From Planctomycetota bacterium (GTDB lineage: Bacteria; Planctomycetota; UBA1135; GCA-002686595), in the NCBI GenBank assembly GCA_016795325.1, contig JAEUHY010000050.1, forward strand, positions 1 through 64,000: a stretch of DNA of 64,000 nucleotides, in the 5' to 3' direction. A program made the position numbers and the translations under genes. Each line of letters begins with the position of its first letter. Position 1 is the stretch's first letter. Positions 50,625 through 59,509 of the stretch are shown here, piece by piece. The notes under the pieces were generated by a model. The model did no database searches and was not told the origin of the DNA. It worked only from the letters and a program-made list of their open reading frames with translations.

Positions 50625-52622
50625 ATGAGCGCTGCTTCGATTCGTTATCAGACCCCCGAAACCCCCGACGGGATCGTGCGCAAGGTCGAAGCCAGCACGG
50701 AGCGCAACGGCGCGCTCGAGACGGTGATCGAGTTCCGCGTGTCCGCCGACTTCAAGGCCCGTTGCGAGGGGCGCGCCGAACACGTGGCCTTCGCCGCGCG
50801 CAGCCGCATCGCGCGCCTGGGCATCGACGTCGAACCGACCAGCCGCATCCACTTCGAGAACGGCAAGGCGCTCCTCAGCGCGCGCATCTCGTCGAACGTG
50901 CGGGCGTACGGGATCGATCGCTTCCTCGATTGCCTCATCACACGCGACCTGCACTTGGGCCGCCTCGTGCTGTGCCCGCCCGACAACCAGCTCTCGAGCG
51001 ACGAGATCTACTCCGAGCTGGAGCGCAACGAGTTCCAGCTGCCCAGCGGGTATTCGATCGGCGCCGACGGCTCGTTCACGATCCAAACGCACAAGCTCTA
51101 CTACGAGCTCTCCAAGCAGCTCTCGCTGGAGGACGCGCTCGCGATCCTCACGCAGGAGGGCGGCAAGAGCATCCTCAACCGCCTGCAGATCCCGCGCAAC
51201 GTCGACAACCTCGTGATCCCGGCCGGACAGGGCCTGATCACCTCGTGCTCGATGTTCCTGCACAAGCACTACGCCGTGATCAACCCGGTCGCGGGCGCAC
51301 ACGGCCGGCACCTGCACGCGATCGTGCTCGATCCCGTCCTGACGCGCGGCACACGCGTGTTCCTCGAGATCTCCAACAGCTCGCAGCGCCAGATCGTCAA
51401 TCCGTTCGTCACGGCCAAGATGTACACGGCCGAAGAAAAGCTCGGTTCGACGCGTGTCTTCGCGGCGCCCAAGCTCGACGAAATCGCCGCAGCGCGCGAG
51501 CAGAGCGTGCCGAGCTACGAGGCGCTTTCGTCGTACTACGAGGCGCAGATGCCGCCCTCGAAGGAGCGCAGCTACCAGCACCGCCCGTTGATCGTCGTCC
51601 CCGACTTGGCCGCGATCACCAACAAACAACTGCCGTCGCTGGTTTCGACGCGGCCCGAGCCGCAGAACGCGGCGAAGATGCTCGCGAGCTTCCGCTCGAC
51701 CGTCGATTATTCGGTCGTCGGCTCGAACTCCGACCTCTTCGCGACGCGCGTGCTCACGCAGTTGCCCGAAGGCAAGCAGCAGTGGCTGCTGCTCGAGTAC
51801 TTCCCCAACCTGCTCGAGCACATCGCGATCTGCAACGCGATCCTGACCAAGCGCGTGGGCGGCGTGATCTTCCGCCGCGCGTCGTTCGAGCACGGCCAGT
51901 TCTTCTCGGGCCACGACCACACGCGCCTAGCCGACTACGAGGCGCTCGGCGCGAAGGTGCTGTGGGTGCACGACGATCGGCGCCACGTCGCCAGCCACGC
52001 TTTCCGCGGCTTGCGCGGCTACTTCGTCGAGCCCGGCAGCGAGCAGCGTTTCCGCAACTCGCTGGTCGTCGCGGTGTACGGCTCGGCGGCCAAGCTCAAC
52101 AAGGAGCACGAGGACGGCCTGCGCGAGCTGCTCGTGCAGATCAAGGAGCTCTTCGGCGGCGCGGTTGCGATCCTCACCGGCGGCGGGCCGGGCGCGATGC
52201 AGCAGGGCACCGACATCGCGCTCGAGCAGGGCCTGCTCGTCGGCGCGAACTACATCGAGACGATCGACCAGGGCACCAACAAGGCCGCGCACTTCTACCA
52301 GTGCTTCCAGGACCGCAACCGCCACAACCGCCAGCGCTGGTTCGACATCGCCAGCTTCACGGTGTTCTGCGTCGGCGGCTTGGGCACGCTCGAAGAGGTT
52401 GGCCTGACGCTGACCGACATGAAGCTCGGCATGGTCGAGCGCGGCCCGGTCGTGTTCTTCGGCAAGTACAAGGACGACGCGTACTGGAGCTACATGAAGC
52501 TCCTCTTCGAACGCATGGTCGCCGCCGAGCGCGCGCCGCAGTGGGTGATGGACAACATCCTCTTCACCGGCGACGCGACGCGCCTGACGCCGTTCTACAA
52601 ACGCGTGCTCGGGCTGGGCTGA
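50625..52622 (+). CDS. LOG-family protein with a 480-residue N-terminal extension
   Basis: 665 residues. The C-terminal part (from about 481) is a Rossmann domain of the LOG (lysine decarboxylase-like) type, as in cytokinin-activating ribohydrolases: LVVAVYGSAAKLN, ILTGGGPGAMQQGTDIAL, the substrate loop FTVFCVGGLGTLEEVGL (normally PGGxGTxxE, here V in place of P) and LFERMV. The N-terminal 480 residues have no similarity I recognise; they contain RIHFENGKALLSARI, LVIPAGQGLITSC and VGGVIFRRASFEHGQ. Full-length LOG proteins are about 200 residues. Its stop overlaps the 3' end of the convergent membrane-protein gene by about 28 bp. Confidence 0.75.
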   Translation: MSAASIRYQTPETPDGIVRKVEASTERNGALETVIEFRVSADFKARCEGRAEHVAFAARSRIARLGIDVEPTSRIHFENGKALLSARISSNVRAYGIDRFLDCLITRDLHLGRLVLCPPDNQLSSDEIYSELERNEFQLPSGYSIGADGSFTIQTHKLYYELSKQLSLEDALAILTQEGGKSILNRLQIPRNVDNLVIPAGQGLITSCSMFLHKHYAVINPVAGAHGRHLHAIVLDPVLTRGTRVFLEISNSSQRQIVNPFVTAKMYTAEEKLGSTRVFAAPKLDEIAAAREQSVPSYEALSSYYEAQMPPSKERSYQHRPLIVVPDLAAITNKQLPSLVSTRPEPQNAAKMLASFRSTVDYSVVGSNSDLFATRVLTQLPEGKQQWLLLEYFPNLLEHIAICNAILTKRVGGVIFRRASFEHGQFFSGHDHTRLADYEALGAKVLWVHDDRRHVASHAFRGLRGYFVEPGSEQRFRNSLVVAVYGSAAKLNKEHEDGLRELLVQIKELFGGAVAILTGGGPGAMQQGTDIALEQGLLVGANYIETIDQGTNKAAHFYQCFQDRNRHNRQRWFDIASFTVFCVGGLGTLEEVGLTLTDMKLGMVERGPVVFFGKYKDDAYWSYMKLLFERMVAAERAPQWVMDNILFTGDATRLTPFYKRVLGLG

Positions 52623-53485
52623 GCGAGGAAGCGCCGCAGCAGCGAGGGTGCTGCGGCGGCAAGACCCACGGCCGCGGCGCACAGCTCGATCGCGAGCAGC
52701 GACTCGTCCAGCAGGCTCAAGTGAAGCGCGCTCCCCAGCGCCCACAGCAGCGCCCACAGCCAGAGCGGCATCCGCAGCCACGGATCGTCGTTGAGGTGCA
52801 GCAGCGAGAGGCCGAAGCCCAGCAGGACGCCGACGCGCGCGAAGGGCTCGCGCAACACGACGAATGCGGCCGCGGCCGCAGTGGGCCCGAGAAGAAACAG
52901 CGGTTGGACCTCGGCGCCGGGGAGCAAGGCGAACTGCGCGAGCGCAGCGACGAGCAAGCCCGCGCCGAGGAGCGCGAGGACGCGCGCGGCGCCGAGCAGG
53001 TGCTCGGCGGCGGCGCTGAACACGTGGAGCATCCACAGGCTGCTGAGCAGCGCGACCGCTTTGCGCGGCGTGAAGGCGCTCTCGAAGGCGACGTTCAGCA
53101 GGCCGACAAGCCCTGTCGCGTCCGGTTCGGACGCGTTCTCGACGACCATGCCGAGGCTGCGGGCGAACTCCGGGTCGAGCCCCGCGTCGAACCCCGGTGC
53201 GTTCCAGCGCGCCCAAAGTTGCGCAGCGCCTACACACGCTGCTCCGGCGCCGAAGGTCCACGTCGCCCAGGGCCGCACGAGGTTGTGCTCGAACAGCGCG
53301 ACCGGCAGCCCGAGCGCGGCGGGAAGGTGGTCGAGCGCCGTCGGCTGCGGGAGTTGGGCCTCGTCGTAGCTCTCGCGGCCGAGCTCCGCGTGCATGTGGC
53401 CGAGCGCCTCCTGCGCGCGCGGGCTCAGCGGCTTCACTTCGCCGTCGGAGTGTTTGCGCATCGAGTGTTGGGGGCGTCGGCCCAT
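52595..53485 (-). CDS. multi-pass membrane protein of unknown function
   Basis: 296 residues. A soluble N-terminal 60 residues with a charged start (RKHSDGEVKPLSPRAQEALG) is followed by about six hydrophobic helices (FGAGAACVGAAQLWARW, AVALLSSLWMLHVFSAAAEHLLG, LLGAGLLVAALAQFALL, LLGPTAAAAAFVVL, MPLWLWALLWALGSALHLSLL). I recognise no family. Its 3' end overlaps the LOG-family gene on the other strand. The DUF2007-type gene lies upstream in the same direction, so the two may be co-transcribed. Confidence 0.6.
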   Translation of the reverse strand: MGRRPQHSMRKHSDGEVKPLSPRAQEALGHMHAELGRESYDEAQLPQPTALDHLPAALGLPVALFEHNLVRPWATWTFGAGAACVGAAQLWARWNAPGFDAGLDPEFARSLGMVVENASEPDATGLVGLLNVAFESAFTPRKAVALLSSLWMLHVFSAAAEHLLGAARVLALLGAGLLVAALAQFALLPGAEVQPLFLLGPTAAAAAFVVLREPFARVGVLLGFGLSLLHLNDDPWLRMPLWLWALLWALGSALHLSLLDESLLAIELCAAAVGLAAAAPSLLRRFLAQPSPSTRL

Positions 53486-53516
53486 GACTGTTGTGCGGAT
53501 CTTGTGCGACGCCGTC

Positions 53517-54008
53517 TCACCAAGGCGTCAGCACGAGCAGCGCGATTCCCCCAGCCAGCAGGAACAACGCGAGCACCGTCGCCGCCTGCACGGTGCGATA
53601 GCGTCGCGGCCGCGTCGGCAGCGCGCGAGCGAGCTTGAAGTAGCGCGGCGCCATGATCAGCGCGAGTGGTGACAGATACCCAAAGAGGGCCGAAGCGATG
53701 ATGCGGTCGCCCAAGCGCTGGACCTCGCGCAGCTCCTGCTCGAGCGCATCTTCACCGCCATCGCGCATCATCGCGCCGGCCGCAGCGTCGAGTTCGAGAA
53801 TGTAGTGCGCCCGTTTCCAATGTCTGCGTTCCACGAGCACGCGCAACTCGAACACGTTGCCGCCCGTGGCGTCTGCGTCGACGTAGCGCAGGTTGCGATC
53901 GGGCACGAAGGCCCGCACCCCGTGTTCGCGCAGCCGCGCGTGGACCATCTCGGCTACCCCGGCGTTGCCGTGGTAAACCTCGACCCAGTCTTCCGCGAGT
54001 GACTTCAA
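53517..54008 (-). CDS. DUF2007-type signal transducer-like membrane protein
   Basis: 163 residues. Residues about 5-75 (WVEVYHGNAGVAEMVHARLREHGVRAFV and FELRVLVERRHWKRAHYIL) fit DUF2007, a small domain called 'putative signal transducing protein', related to the PII fold. Two hydrophobic helices at the end (SALFGYLSPLALIMA and AATVLALFLLAGGIALLVL) anchor it. Nothing further can be said about function. Confidence 0.7.
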   Translation of the reverse strand: MKSLAEDWVEVYHGNAGVAEMVHARLREHGVRAFVPDRNLRYVDADATGGNVFELRVLVERRHWKRAHYILELDAAAGAMMRDGGEDALEQELREVQRLGDRIIASALFGYLSPLALIMAPRYFKLARALPTRPRRYRTVQAATVLALFLLAGGIALLVLTPW

Positions 54009-54095
54009 GCGGCGAGCCTTTCGTCAGCGATTTAGGCTAACGCCGTCGCGGCGCAACGTTTCGATTTGGAGCGCTTTTGAACTTGCGGCCTTGGC

Positions 54096-55754
54096 TCAGG
54101 CCTCGAGGAAGCGCCCCGCGCGCGCCGCGGTGGGGGCGCCGCGTTCGGCGGCGAGGTCGCCGTTGACGAACACGGCCGCGATTCCCGTCGGGAATTGCTG
54201 GGGTTGTGCGAAAGTCGCCGTGTCGCCAATCGTCTGCGCGTCGAACAGCACCAGGTCCGCGAACGCTCCGACTTCGATACGTCCGCGGCCCGCCAGTCGA
54301 GCGCGCTCCGCGGGCAGCGCCGTCATCTTGCGCACCGCGGTGGCGAGGTCGAACAGCTTGCGTTCGCGGCAATAGCGGCCGAGCACGCGCGGGAACGTGC
54401 CGTACGAACGCGGATGCGGGCGGTCGTTCAGCGCGCTGCCGGTGGGGGCCATGCTGCGGCCGTCGGAGCCGACCATCACCAGCGGGTGCGCGAGCACGCG
54501 CTCGACGTCGGATTCCTGCATGCCGTGGCCGACGAAGCTGACGCTGGAGTTCGAGCCTTCGAGCAGGCGTGCGAAGGCTTCCGCCGGTTCGACGCTCCAC
54601 AGCTCGGCGATCTCGAGCAGGTTCTTGCCCACGCACTCCTGATGTTCGCGCTTGTCGAGCGAAGCGATCACCACGAGCTCCCAGCCGCCCGGTTCGCGTT
54701 CGACGTGCGGCCCGACCTCGCGCAGGATCTTCGCGCGCGTCGCCGGGTCGCGCAGCCGCGCGAGCACGGCGTCGGCGCCGCCCTCGCGCGACCACGGCTC
54801 GAGCAACATGGTCAGCGTCGTCGAGTAGGCCGTGTACGGATACGCGTCGGCCATCACGTCCACGCCCTCGGCCCGCGCGCGCTCGAGTTTCGCGAGCGCG
54901 CCGTCGAGCAGCTTCCAGTGCGCACGACCGGCGGCCTTGAGGTGCGACACCTGAACGCGCACGCCCGTTCGACGGCCGACTTCGAGCGCTTCGTCGACCG
55001 CTTCGAGCAGCGCCTCTTCTTCGCTGCGCATGTGCGAGGCGTACAACTTGCCGCGCCGCGCGACGGCGCGCGCGAGCTGCACGATCTCCTCCGGCGGAGT
55101 GAACATGCCGGGCACGTACTCCAAGCCGGTGGACAGCCCCAGCGCGCCCTGGTCGAGCGCGTCCTCGAGCAACACGTTCATGCGCGCGAGCTCGTCCGCA
55201 GTCGCGGGCCGGTCGACGCTTCCCATCACAGCGCGCCGCAGCGTTCCGTGTCCCACGAGCAAGGCGTGGTTGAGCGCGGCGCCCTGCTGCCGCCAAGCGG
55301 CGATGTACGAACGCACGTCGCTCCACCGCGACCCAGCTCCGGCGTCTTCGTCGTCCGCGATGTGCGGCGCAGCGGAACCGCCGCAATTGCCGGTGATTTC
55401 GCTCGTACAGCCCTGCAGCACGCGGCTCTCTGCCCCAGGCCACTCGAAGATCGTGCGGTCGGAGTGCGTGTGGATGTCGACGAAGCCCGGCGCGAGGCAC
55501 AGGCCGCGCGCGTCGAGCACGCGCGCGGCTTGCACGTCGCCCAAAGGCCCGATCGCCGCGATGCGCTCGGCCCCGAGCGCCACATCGGCGACGAACGGCG
55601 GCGCGCCGCTTCCGTCCAGCACGTTCGCGCCGCGCAGCAACACGTCGAAGCGTCCGCGCGCGCCGCCCGAGCGGCAGGCGAGAGCGCCGAGGGCCAGGGC
55701 GGCGCTGCCGCACAGGGCGGCGCGGCGATCGATCAACGAACGAGTCGAGCTCAC
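54096..55754 (-). CDS. N-acyl-D-amino-acid deacylase, exported lipoprotein
   Basis: 552 residues from GTG 55754, whose first bases overlap the stop of the epimerase gene (GTGA). The leader has twin arginines (IDRRAAL) and ends at a lipobox LGALAC, so the enzyme is probably exported (Tat or Sec) and tethered by lipid. The amidohydrolase fold has the metal ligands DIHTHSD (near residue 93), the Cys of GNCGG (near 123), ASHMRSEEE, QVSHLKAAG and the Asp of VGSDGRSM, as in D-aminoacylases that cut N-acyl-D-amino acids. C-terminal VRKMTALPAERARLAGRGRIEVGAFADLVLFD is also typical. It is the third gene of an overlapping operon. Confidence 0.88.
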   Translation of the reverse strand: MSSTRSLIDRRAALCGSAALALGALACRSGGARGRFDVLLRGANVLDGSGAPPFVADVALGAERIAAIGPLGDVQAARVLDARGLCLAPGFVDIHTHSDRTIFEWPGAESRVLQGCTSEITGNCGGSAAPHIADDEDAGAGSRWSDVRSYIAAWRQQGAALNHALLVGHGTLRRAVMGSVDRPATADELARMNVLLEDALDQGALGLSTGLEYVPGMFTPPEEIVQLARAVARRGKLYASHMRSEEEALLEAVDEALEVGRRTGVRVQVSHLKAAGRAHWKLLDGALAKLERARAEGVDVMADAYPYTAYSTTLTMLLEPWSREGGADAVLARLRDPATRAKILREVGPHVEREPGGWELVVIASLDKREHQECVGKNLLEIAELWSVEPAEAFARLLEGSNSSVSFVGHGMQESDVERVLAHPLVMVGSDGRSMAPTGSALNDRPHPRSYGTFPRVLGRYCRERKLFDLATAVRKMTALPAERARLAGRGRIEVGAFADLVLFDAQTIGDTATFAQPQQFPTGIAAVFVNGDLAAERGAPTAARAGRFLEA

Positions 55755-56812
55755 GCGAAAAACTCCGTACGTGGTTGTGCGCCCAGTCCCGGCGCCGGGA
55801 GAACATCGAGCGCGCCGCTCTCGAGCGCGAAGCCGCCGCGGAACGGATCCTCGGCGAGGTCGAGGCTCCCGTCGAGGTCGAGGTAACGCGTCGCGCGGCT
55901 CGAGAACGCGGCGTGCAACGCGGCGGCGATGCCGAGCACGCTCTCGTCCATGCAGCCCCACATCACGCCGAGACCCGCGCGTTCGCAGGCGCGGGCCAGC
56001 GCGAGCGCCGGTCGCACGCCGCCGCACTTCATCAGCTTGATGTTGACGCTGCCGAACGGCGCGCCGCCCGCGATCCAGCGCTCGAGCTCGGCGAGGTCGT
56101 GCACGCTCTCGTCGGCGACGATGCGCCGGCGCACCGGCTCACCCGCGGCGAGCCAACACGCTTCGCTCCCGCGCGGCGTCGGTTGTTCGAGCAGTTCGAT
56201 GTCGAGCGGTGCGAGGCAGGCAGCGAAGCGCCGGAACGCACGCTCGTCGTAACCGCAGTTGGCGTCGGCGCGCAGCGTGAGCGCGTCGCCGAACGTCTCG
56301 CGCAACTTCGCCAAACGTTCGAGGTCGAGCTCGACCTCCGCGCCGGTTTTGACCTTCAACGCGCGAAAGCCGCGCGCCACGTACTCGCGCGCTTCCTCGA
56401 GTGTCTCTGCGAGTCCCTTGAGGCCGATCGTGATCGACGTGGGCTGCGCCGCGGCGACGCGGCCGAGTTGATCGACCAGCGCGACGCCTCCGCGCCGCGC
56501 GCGCAGATCGCACAAGGCCATGTCGAGCGCGGCGCGCGCGGCCGGCGTGGAGTCGAGCGCGTCCAGCGCACGTTCGAGCTCTGCTCCACCGCCGCACGCA
56601 CGCGGCAAGCGCCCCAACGCCGCTTCACTCGCGGCCGCGTTCTCGCCCGTCACTTCCTCGGCCGGCGAAGCCTGGCCCCAGCCGCGCGTCCCGTCCTCAT
56701 CGCGCAGTTCGACGAACACCATGTCCGCGCTGTCCCAGCTGCCGCCGCTGACGGCGTAGGGCCGCGTCAAGGCGAGCTGCACCCGCCGCAGGCGCAGTTC
56801 GAGCGCGCTCAT
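55751..56812 (-). CDS. enolase-superfamily epimerase (dipeptide epimerase / DgcA-like)
   Basis: 353 residues. A mandelate-racemase-type barrel with the KxK pair in ALKVKTG (near 153), metal ligands in LRADANCGYD, ELLEQPT and ADESVHD, and a second catalytic Lys in NIKLMKCGG. The last strand has MDESVLG and YLDLDGSLDL, matching L-Ala-D/L-Glu epimerases. The same branch includes DgcA, an N-acetyl-D-glutamate racemase encoded next to a DUF1611 gene, which is the case here. I rank DgcA first on context, dipeptide epimerase second. Start ATG 56812 overlaps the upstream stop. Confidence 0.88.
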   Translation of the reverse strand: MSALELRLRRVQLALTRPYAVSGGSWDSADMVFVELRDEDGTRGWGQASPAEEVTGENAAASEAALGRLPRACGGGAELERALDALDSTPAARAALDMALCDLRARRGGVALVDQLGRVAAAQPTSITIGLKGLAETLEEAREYVARGFRALKVKTGAEVELDLERLAKLRETFGDALTLRADANCGYDERAFRRFAACLAPLDIELLEQPTPRGSEACWLAAGEPVRRRIVADESVHDLAELERWIAGGAPFGSVNIKLMKCGGVRPALALARACERAGLGVMWGCMDESVLGIAAALHAAFSSRATRYLDLDGSLDLAEDPFRGGFALESGALDVLPAPGLGAQPRTEFFA

Positions 56813-57876
56813 CGAGCGCGCACGTCCGCCACGTGCTGCAGCACGAGTTCGACGAGTTCGTCGAGCGGCTCGAGCAGCGGGTACAGCGCGCGCAGGCCGC
56901 TTTCGCGCTCGACCTGGCGCCGCGCAGCTTCGCGCTCGGCCTCGGGCAGGTGCTCGTGGTTGAGCGTGAGCGCCAGCGTGCGCGCGCCGTAGAACGCGAG
57001 CAGCTCGAGCTCCGACGCGAGCGAGGGAATGCGGTTGTGCAGGTGCTCCTGATCGTCGAAGAACTCGCGCCGCGGCGCGTGTTGCAGGATCACCGCCCGC
57101 GCGCCGCCCGAGAGCAGCAACTCGGCGCCGCACGGCCCCGACGGGTTGCGCAGCGCCGACTGGCCCTCGAGGAACATCACATCGGGCGCGAGCTCGCGCT
57201 CGCAGCTCACAATCGCGTGCTCGAGCTCGCCCGACACGAAATCGTTCGGCGTCGAGTCGAGCACGAAGCCGAAGCGGCCGCCCTGCAGCCAGCCGGTCTG
57301 CCCCGTGTAGATCATCTCGGCGCGCACGCCACGTTTGGCGCAGGCCGCGACCAGCAGTTGCGCGGTGGTGCGCTTGCCGAGCGCGCAGTCGGTCCCGATG
57401 ACCGCGATGCGCGGCGCGCGCACTTGGGCGATCGCGCCGCTCCAGAAGTGCAGTTCGCGGCGCGCCTTGGGCCGGCGCACGTCGACGATGCGCGCTCCCG
57501 AGCGCTGCGCGGCGGCCGTGAACTCCGGGTCGTCGCCCACGAGTTCGTGCAGGCCGTTCACGACGCCGATGCCCAGCTCGAGCGCCTCGAGCACGCTCGC
57601 GCGCAACTCGGGCGGAAGCACTCCGCCGGAGGTCGCAACGCCGACCACGACCCACTGCGGCTTCAGGCCGCGGGCGAGGCAGTCGCGCAGCGACGCGTGC
57701 ACGGGGATCGCACGCCGCCGACCGTCGAGCAGCTCGCCCGCGTCGGCGCCCGGATGCGTTGCGTCGATGAGCGCGAGCACTTCGAAGCGGCTGGGTCCGC
57801 GCACGAGCCCGTGCGCGGTCTTGGCCGAGGGGGTCGTGAACAAGCCGCCGCTGAGCACCACTGCTGTTTCGCGCAT
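56809..57876 (-). CDS. DUF1611 family protein, DgcN-like (D-glutamate N-acetyltransferase)
   Basis: 355 residues. An N-terminal domain is followed by a P-loop-like region with GTDCALGKRTTAQLL (about 159-173), TGQTGWLQGG, STPNDFVSGELEH and FLEGQSAL, all diagnostic for DUF1611. DgcN, the studied member, acetylates D-glutamate, and DgcA then racemises the product to N-acetyl-L-glutamate. That the epimerase gene overlaps this one (ATGA) and the deacylase follows supports a D-amino-acid pathway. ATG 57876 begins MRETAVVLSGG. First gene of the operon. Confidence 0.88.
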   Translation of the reverse strand: MRETAVVLSGGLFTTPSAKTAHGLVRGPSRFEVLALIDATHPGADAGELLDGRRRAIPVHASLRDCLARGLKPQWVVVGVATSGGVLPPELRASVLEALELGIGVVNGLHELVGDDPEFTAAAQRSGARIVDVRRPKARRELHFWSGAIAQVRAPRIAVIGTDCALGKRTTAQLLVAACAKRGVRAEMIYTGQTGWLQGGRFGFVLDSTPNDFVSGELEHAIVSCERELAPDVMFLEGQSALRNPSGPCGAELLLSGGARAVILQHAPRREFFDDQEHLHNRIPSLASELELLAFYGARTLALTLNHEHLPEAEREAARRQVERESGLRALYPLLEPLDELVELVLQHVADVRAR

Positions 57877-58095
57877 CGAGCGGGCGATGATAGCCGCGTC
57901 GTGTGGCCTCGACGCTCGGCGACTGCGGACTAGTGCGCAGCGGATCGCAGCAGGCGTCGGGCCGGACTTGCGCACTCTTGCGGACGGCGCGCCCAGCGGG
58001 GCGCGAGCATCATCGCGTCGACGCGTGCGCGACGGTGCGTACGCGGCGGAGTGCGCGCCCAGCGCTCCGCGCGTTTTCCCCCGCAGGAGCCCCCG

Positions 58096-59508
58096 ATGTG
58101 TGCGCTGGTCCCCCGAGTGCTGGTCGTCGACGACCGCGGTGAAGCGTGCCAGCGGCTCAGCCGCGAGTTGGAGCGGGCGGGCCTCCAGGTGCGCGCCGCG
58201 GCTTCGATGCGCGAAGCACAGGAGCGCGCCCGCGACGCCTCGCCCGACGCAGTCCTCGTCGGCGGTCGCCTCGCAGGGCGCAGCGCGCAGCAGATGTTGT
58301 CCGAGCTCAGCGCCCGTTTTCCGGCCGCGTCGGTCGTGGTGCTCACCGAGCGCGACGACGCGCTTGCCTCGGCGCGCGCGCTCGAGCACGGCGCCTATGA
58401 GACCGCGTCCGAGGGCGTCGATCGCGGCGTGCTCGTCAACGCCCTGCGGCGCGCGTGCGATGCGTCGCGACTGCGCGAGCAGTCGCAGCGGCTGCAGGCC
58501 CGCACATGCGGCGTGCGTTCCCTGGGGGCGTGGATCGCGGCCAGCGATGCAGCCTTGGAGGCTGCGCGAGCTGTGCGCAGCGCGGCCGAGGGCTCGGCGC
58601 GCGCGTTGCTTCTGCTCGGAGAGCGAGGCGTCGGAAAAGCGCGTCTGGCGGCGGCGTTCCACGCCGAGGGCCCCGGCCGCGACGAACCGTTTTTCGCCGT
58701 GAACTGCGCCTCCATGGCGCCCGCGGAACTCGAGCTCGAGTTGTTCGGGCACGAAGCGGGGGCCTTCGCGGCCCCGCGCGCTCCGCGCCGCGGACTGTTC
58801 GAACTCGCCGGCGGCGGCGTCGTGTTCCTGAACGAATTCGCCGCGGCCTCGCACGCGATTCAGGCGCAGTTGCTCGCGCTCCTGGAAACGGGCGTCGTCC
58901 GCCGCCGCGGCGGCGCCAACGACCTGCGCGTCACGGCGCGCCTCGTGTGCGCCAGCCATCGTGACCTCGAGCGCGAAGTCGCGGCGGGCCGCTTGCTCGC
59001 GGGCTTGCTCGAGCGTCTGCGTGAGGCGTGCGTCGAGTTGCCGCCGCTGCGTGCGCGGGCGGAGGACATCCTGCCGCTCGCCGAGCACTTCCTCGCGCGT
59101 GCGAGCGCCGAGCTCGATCGGAACATCAGGGGCTTCACTCCGCAGGCCTGCGCGGCGCTGCGCGCGCATCCCTGGCCGGGCAACGCGCGCGAGCTGGAGT
59201 CCGTCGTGACTTGCGCCGTTCTGCGCGCGCGCGGAGCGCAACTGGAGTTGAGCGATCTTCCGGCCGAGTTCGCAGCGTGCGCGCCGCGCGACACGGCGTC
59301 GCCCAAGCCCAGCGCGCTCGCGGCGTTCGACTTGCCCGCGGCCGGTCTCGACCTCGAACAGCTCGAGCAGCATCTCTTGAAGCAAGCGCTGGAGCGTGCG
59401 CGCGGCAACCGCACGCGCGCGGCGCGCCTGCTCGGGCTCAACCGCGACCGCATCCGCTACCGCATCCAGAAGTTCGGCCTCGAAGCCGCGAATTCAGGAG
59501 GGTCCTGA
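58096..59508 (+). CDS. sigma-54-activator-like regulator with pseudo-receiver, upstream of cytochrome genes
   Basis: 470 residues from ATG 58096, preceded by AGGAG. The receiver-like domain (about 1-120) starts VLVVDDRGE, but its phosphorylation site reads VLVGGRLAG, with Gly where Asp is expected, so it is probably not phosphorylated. The AAA+ domain (about 150-390) keeps a good Walker A (GERGVGKA, near 175). The GAFTGA loop reads GAFAAP and Walker B reads VFLNEF. A Fis-type helix-turn-helix ends the protein (NRTRAARLLGLNRDRIRYRIQKFGL). It likely controls the genes downstream; its stop is one base before the beta-barrel gene start. Confidence 0.85.
   Translation: MCALVPRVLVVDDRGEACQRLSRELERAGLQVRAAASMREAQERARDASPDAVLVGGRLAGRSAQQMLSELSARFPAASVVVLTERDDALASARALEHGAYETASEGVDRGVLVNALRRACDASRLREQSQRLQARTCGVRSLGAWIAASDAALEAARAVRSAAEGSARALLLLGERGVGKARLAAAFHAEGPGRDEPFFAVNCASMAPAELELELFGHEAGAFAAPRAPRRGLFELAGGGVVFLNEFAAASHAIQAQLLALLETGVVRRRGGANDLRVTARLVCASHRDLEREVAAGRLLAGLLERLREACVELPPLRARAEDILPLAEHFLARASAELDRNIRGFTPQACAALRAHPWPGNARELESVVTCAVLRARGAQLELSDLPAEFAACAPRDTASPKPSALAAFDLPAAGLDLEQLEQHLLKQALERARGNRTRAARLLGLNRDRIRYRIQKFGLEAANSGGS
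59496..59502 (+). promoter_or_regulatory. Shine-Dalgarno site fixing the beta-barrel gene start
   Basis: AGGAGGG sits 7 nt ahead of GTG 59510, inside the end of the regulator gene. The open frame extends upstream, but this site and the following lipoprotein-type leader select the GTG. Confidence 0.75.
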
Positions 59509-59509
59509 C

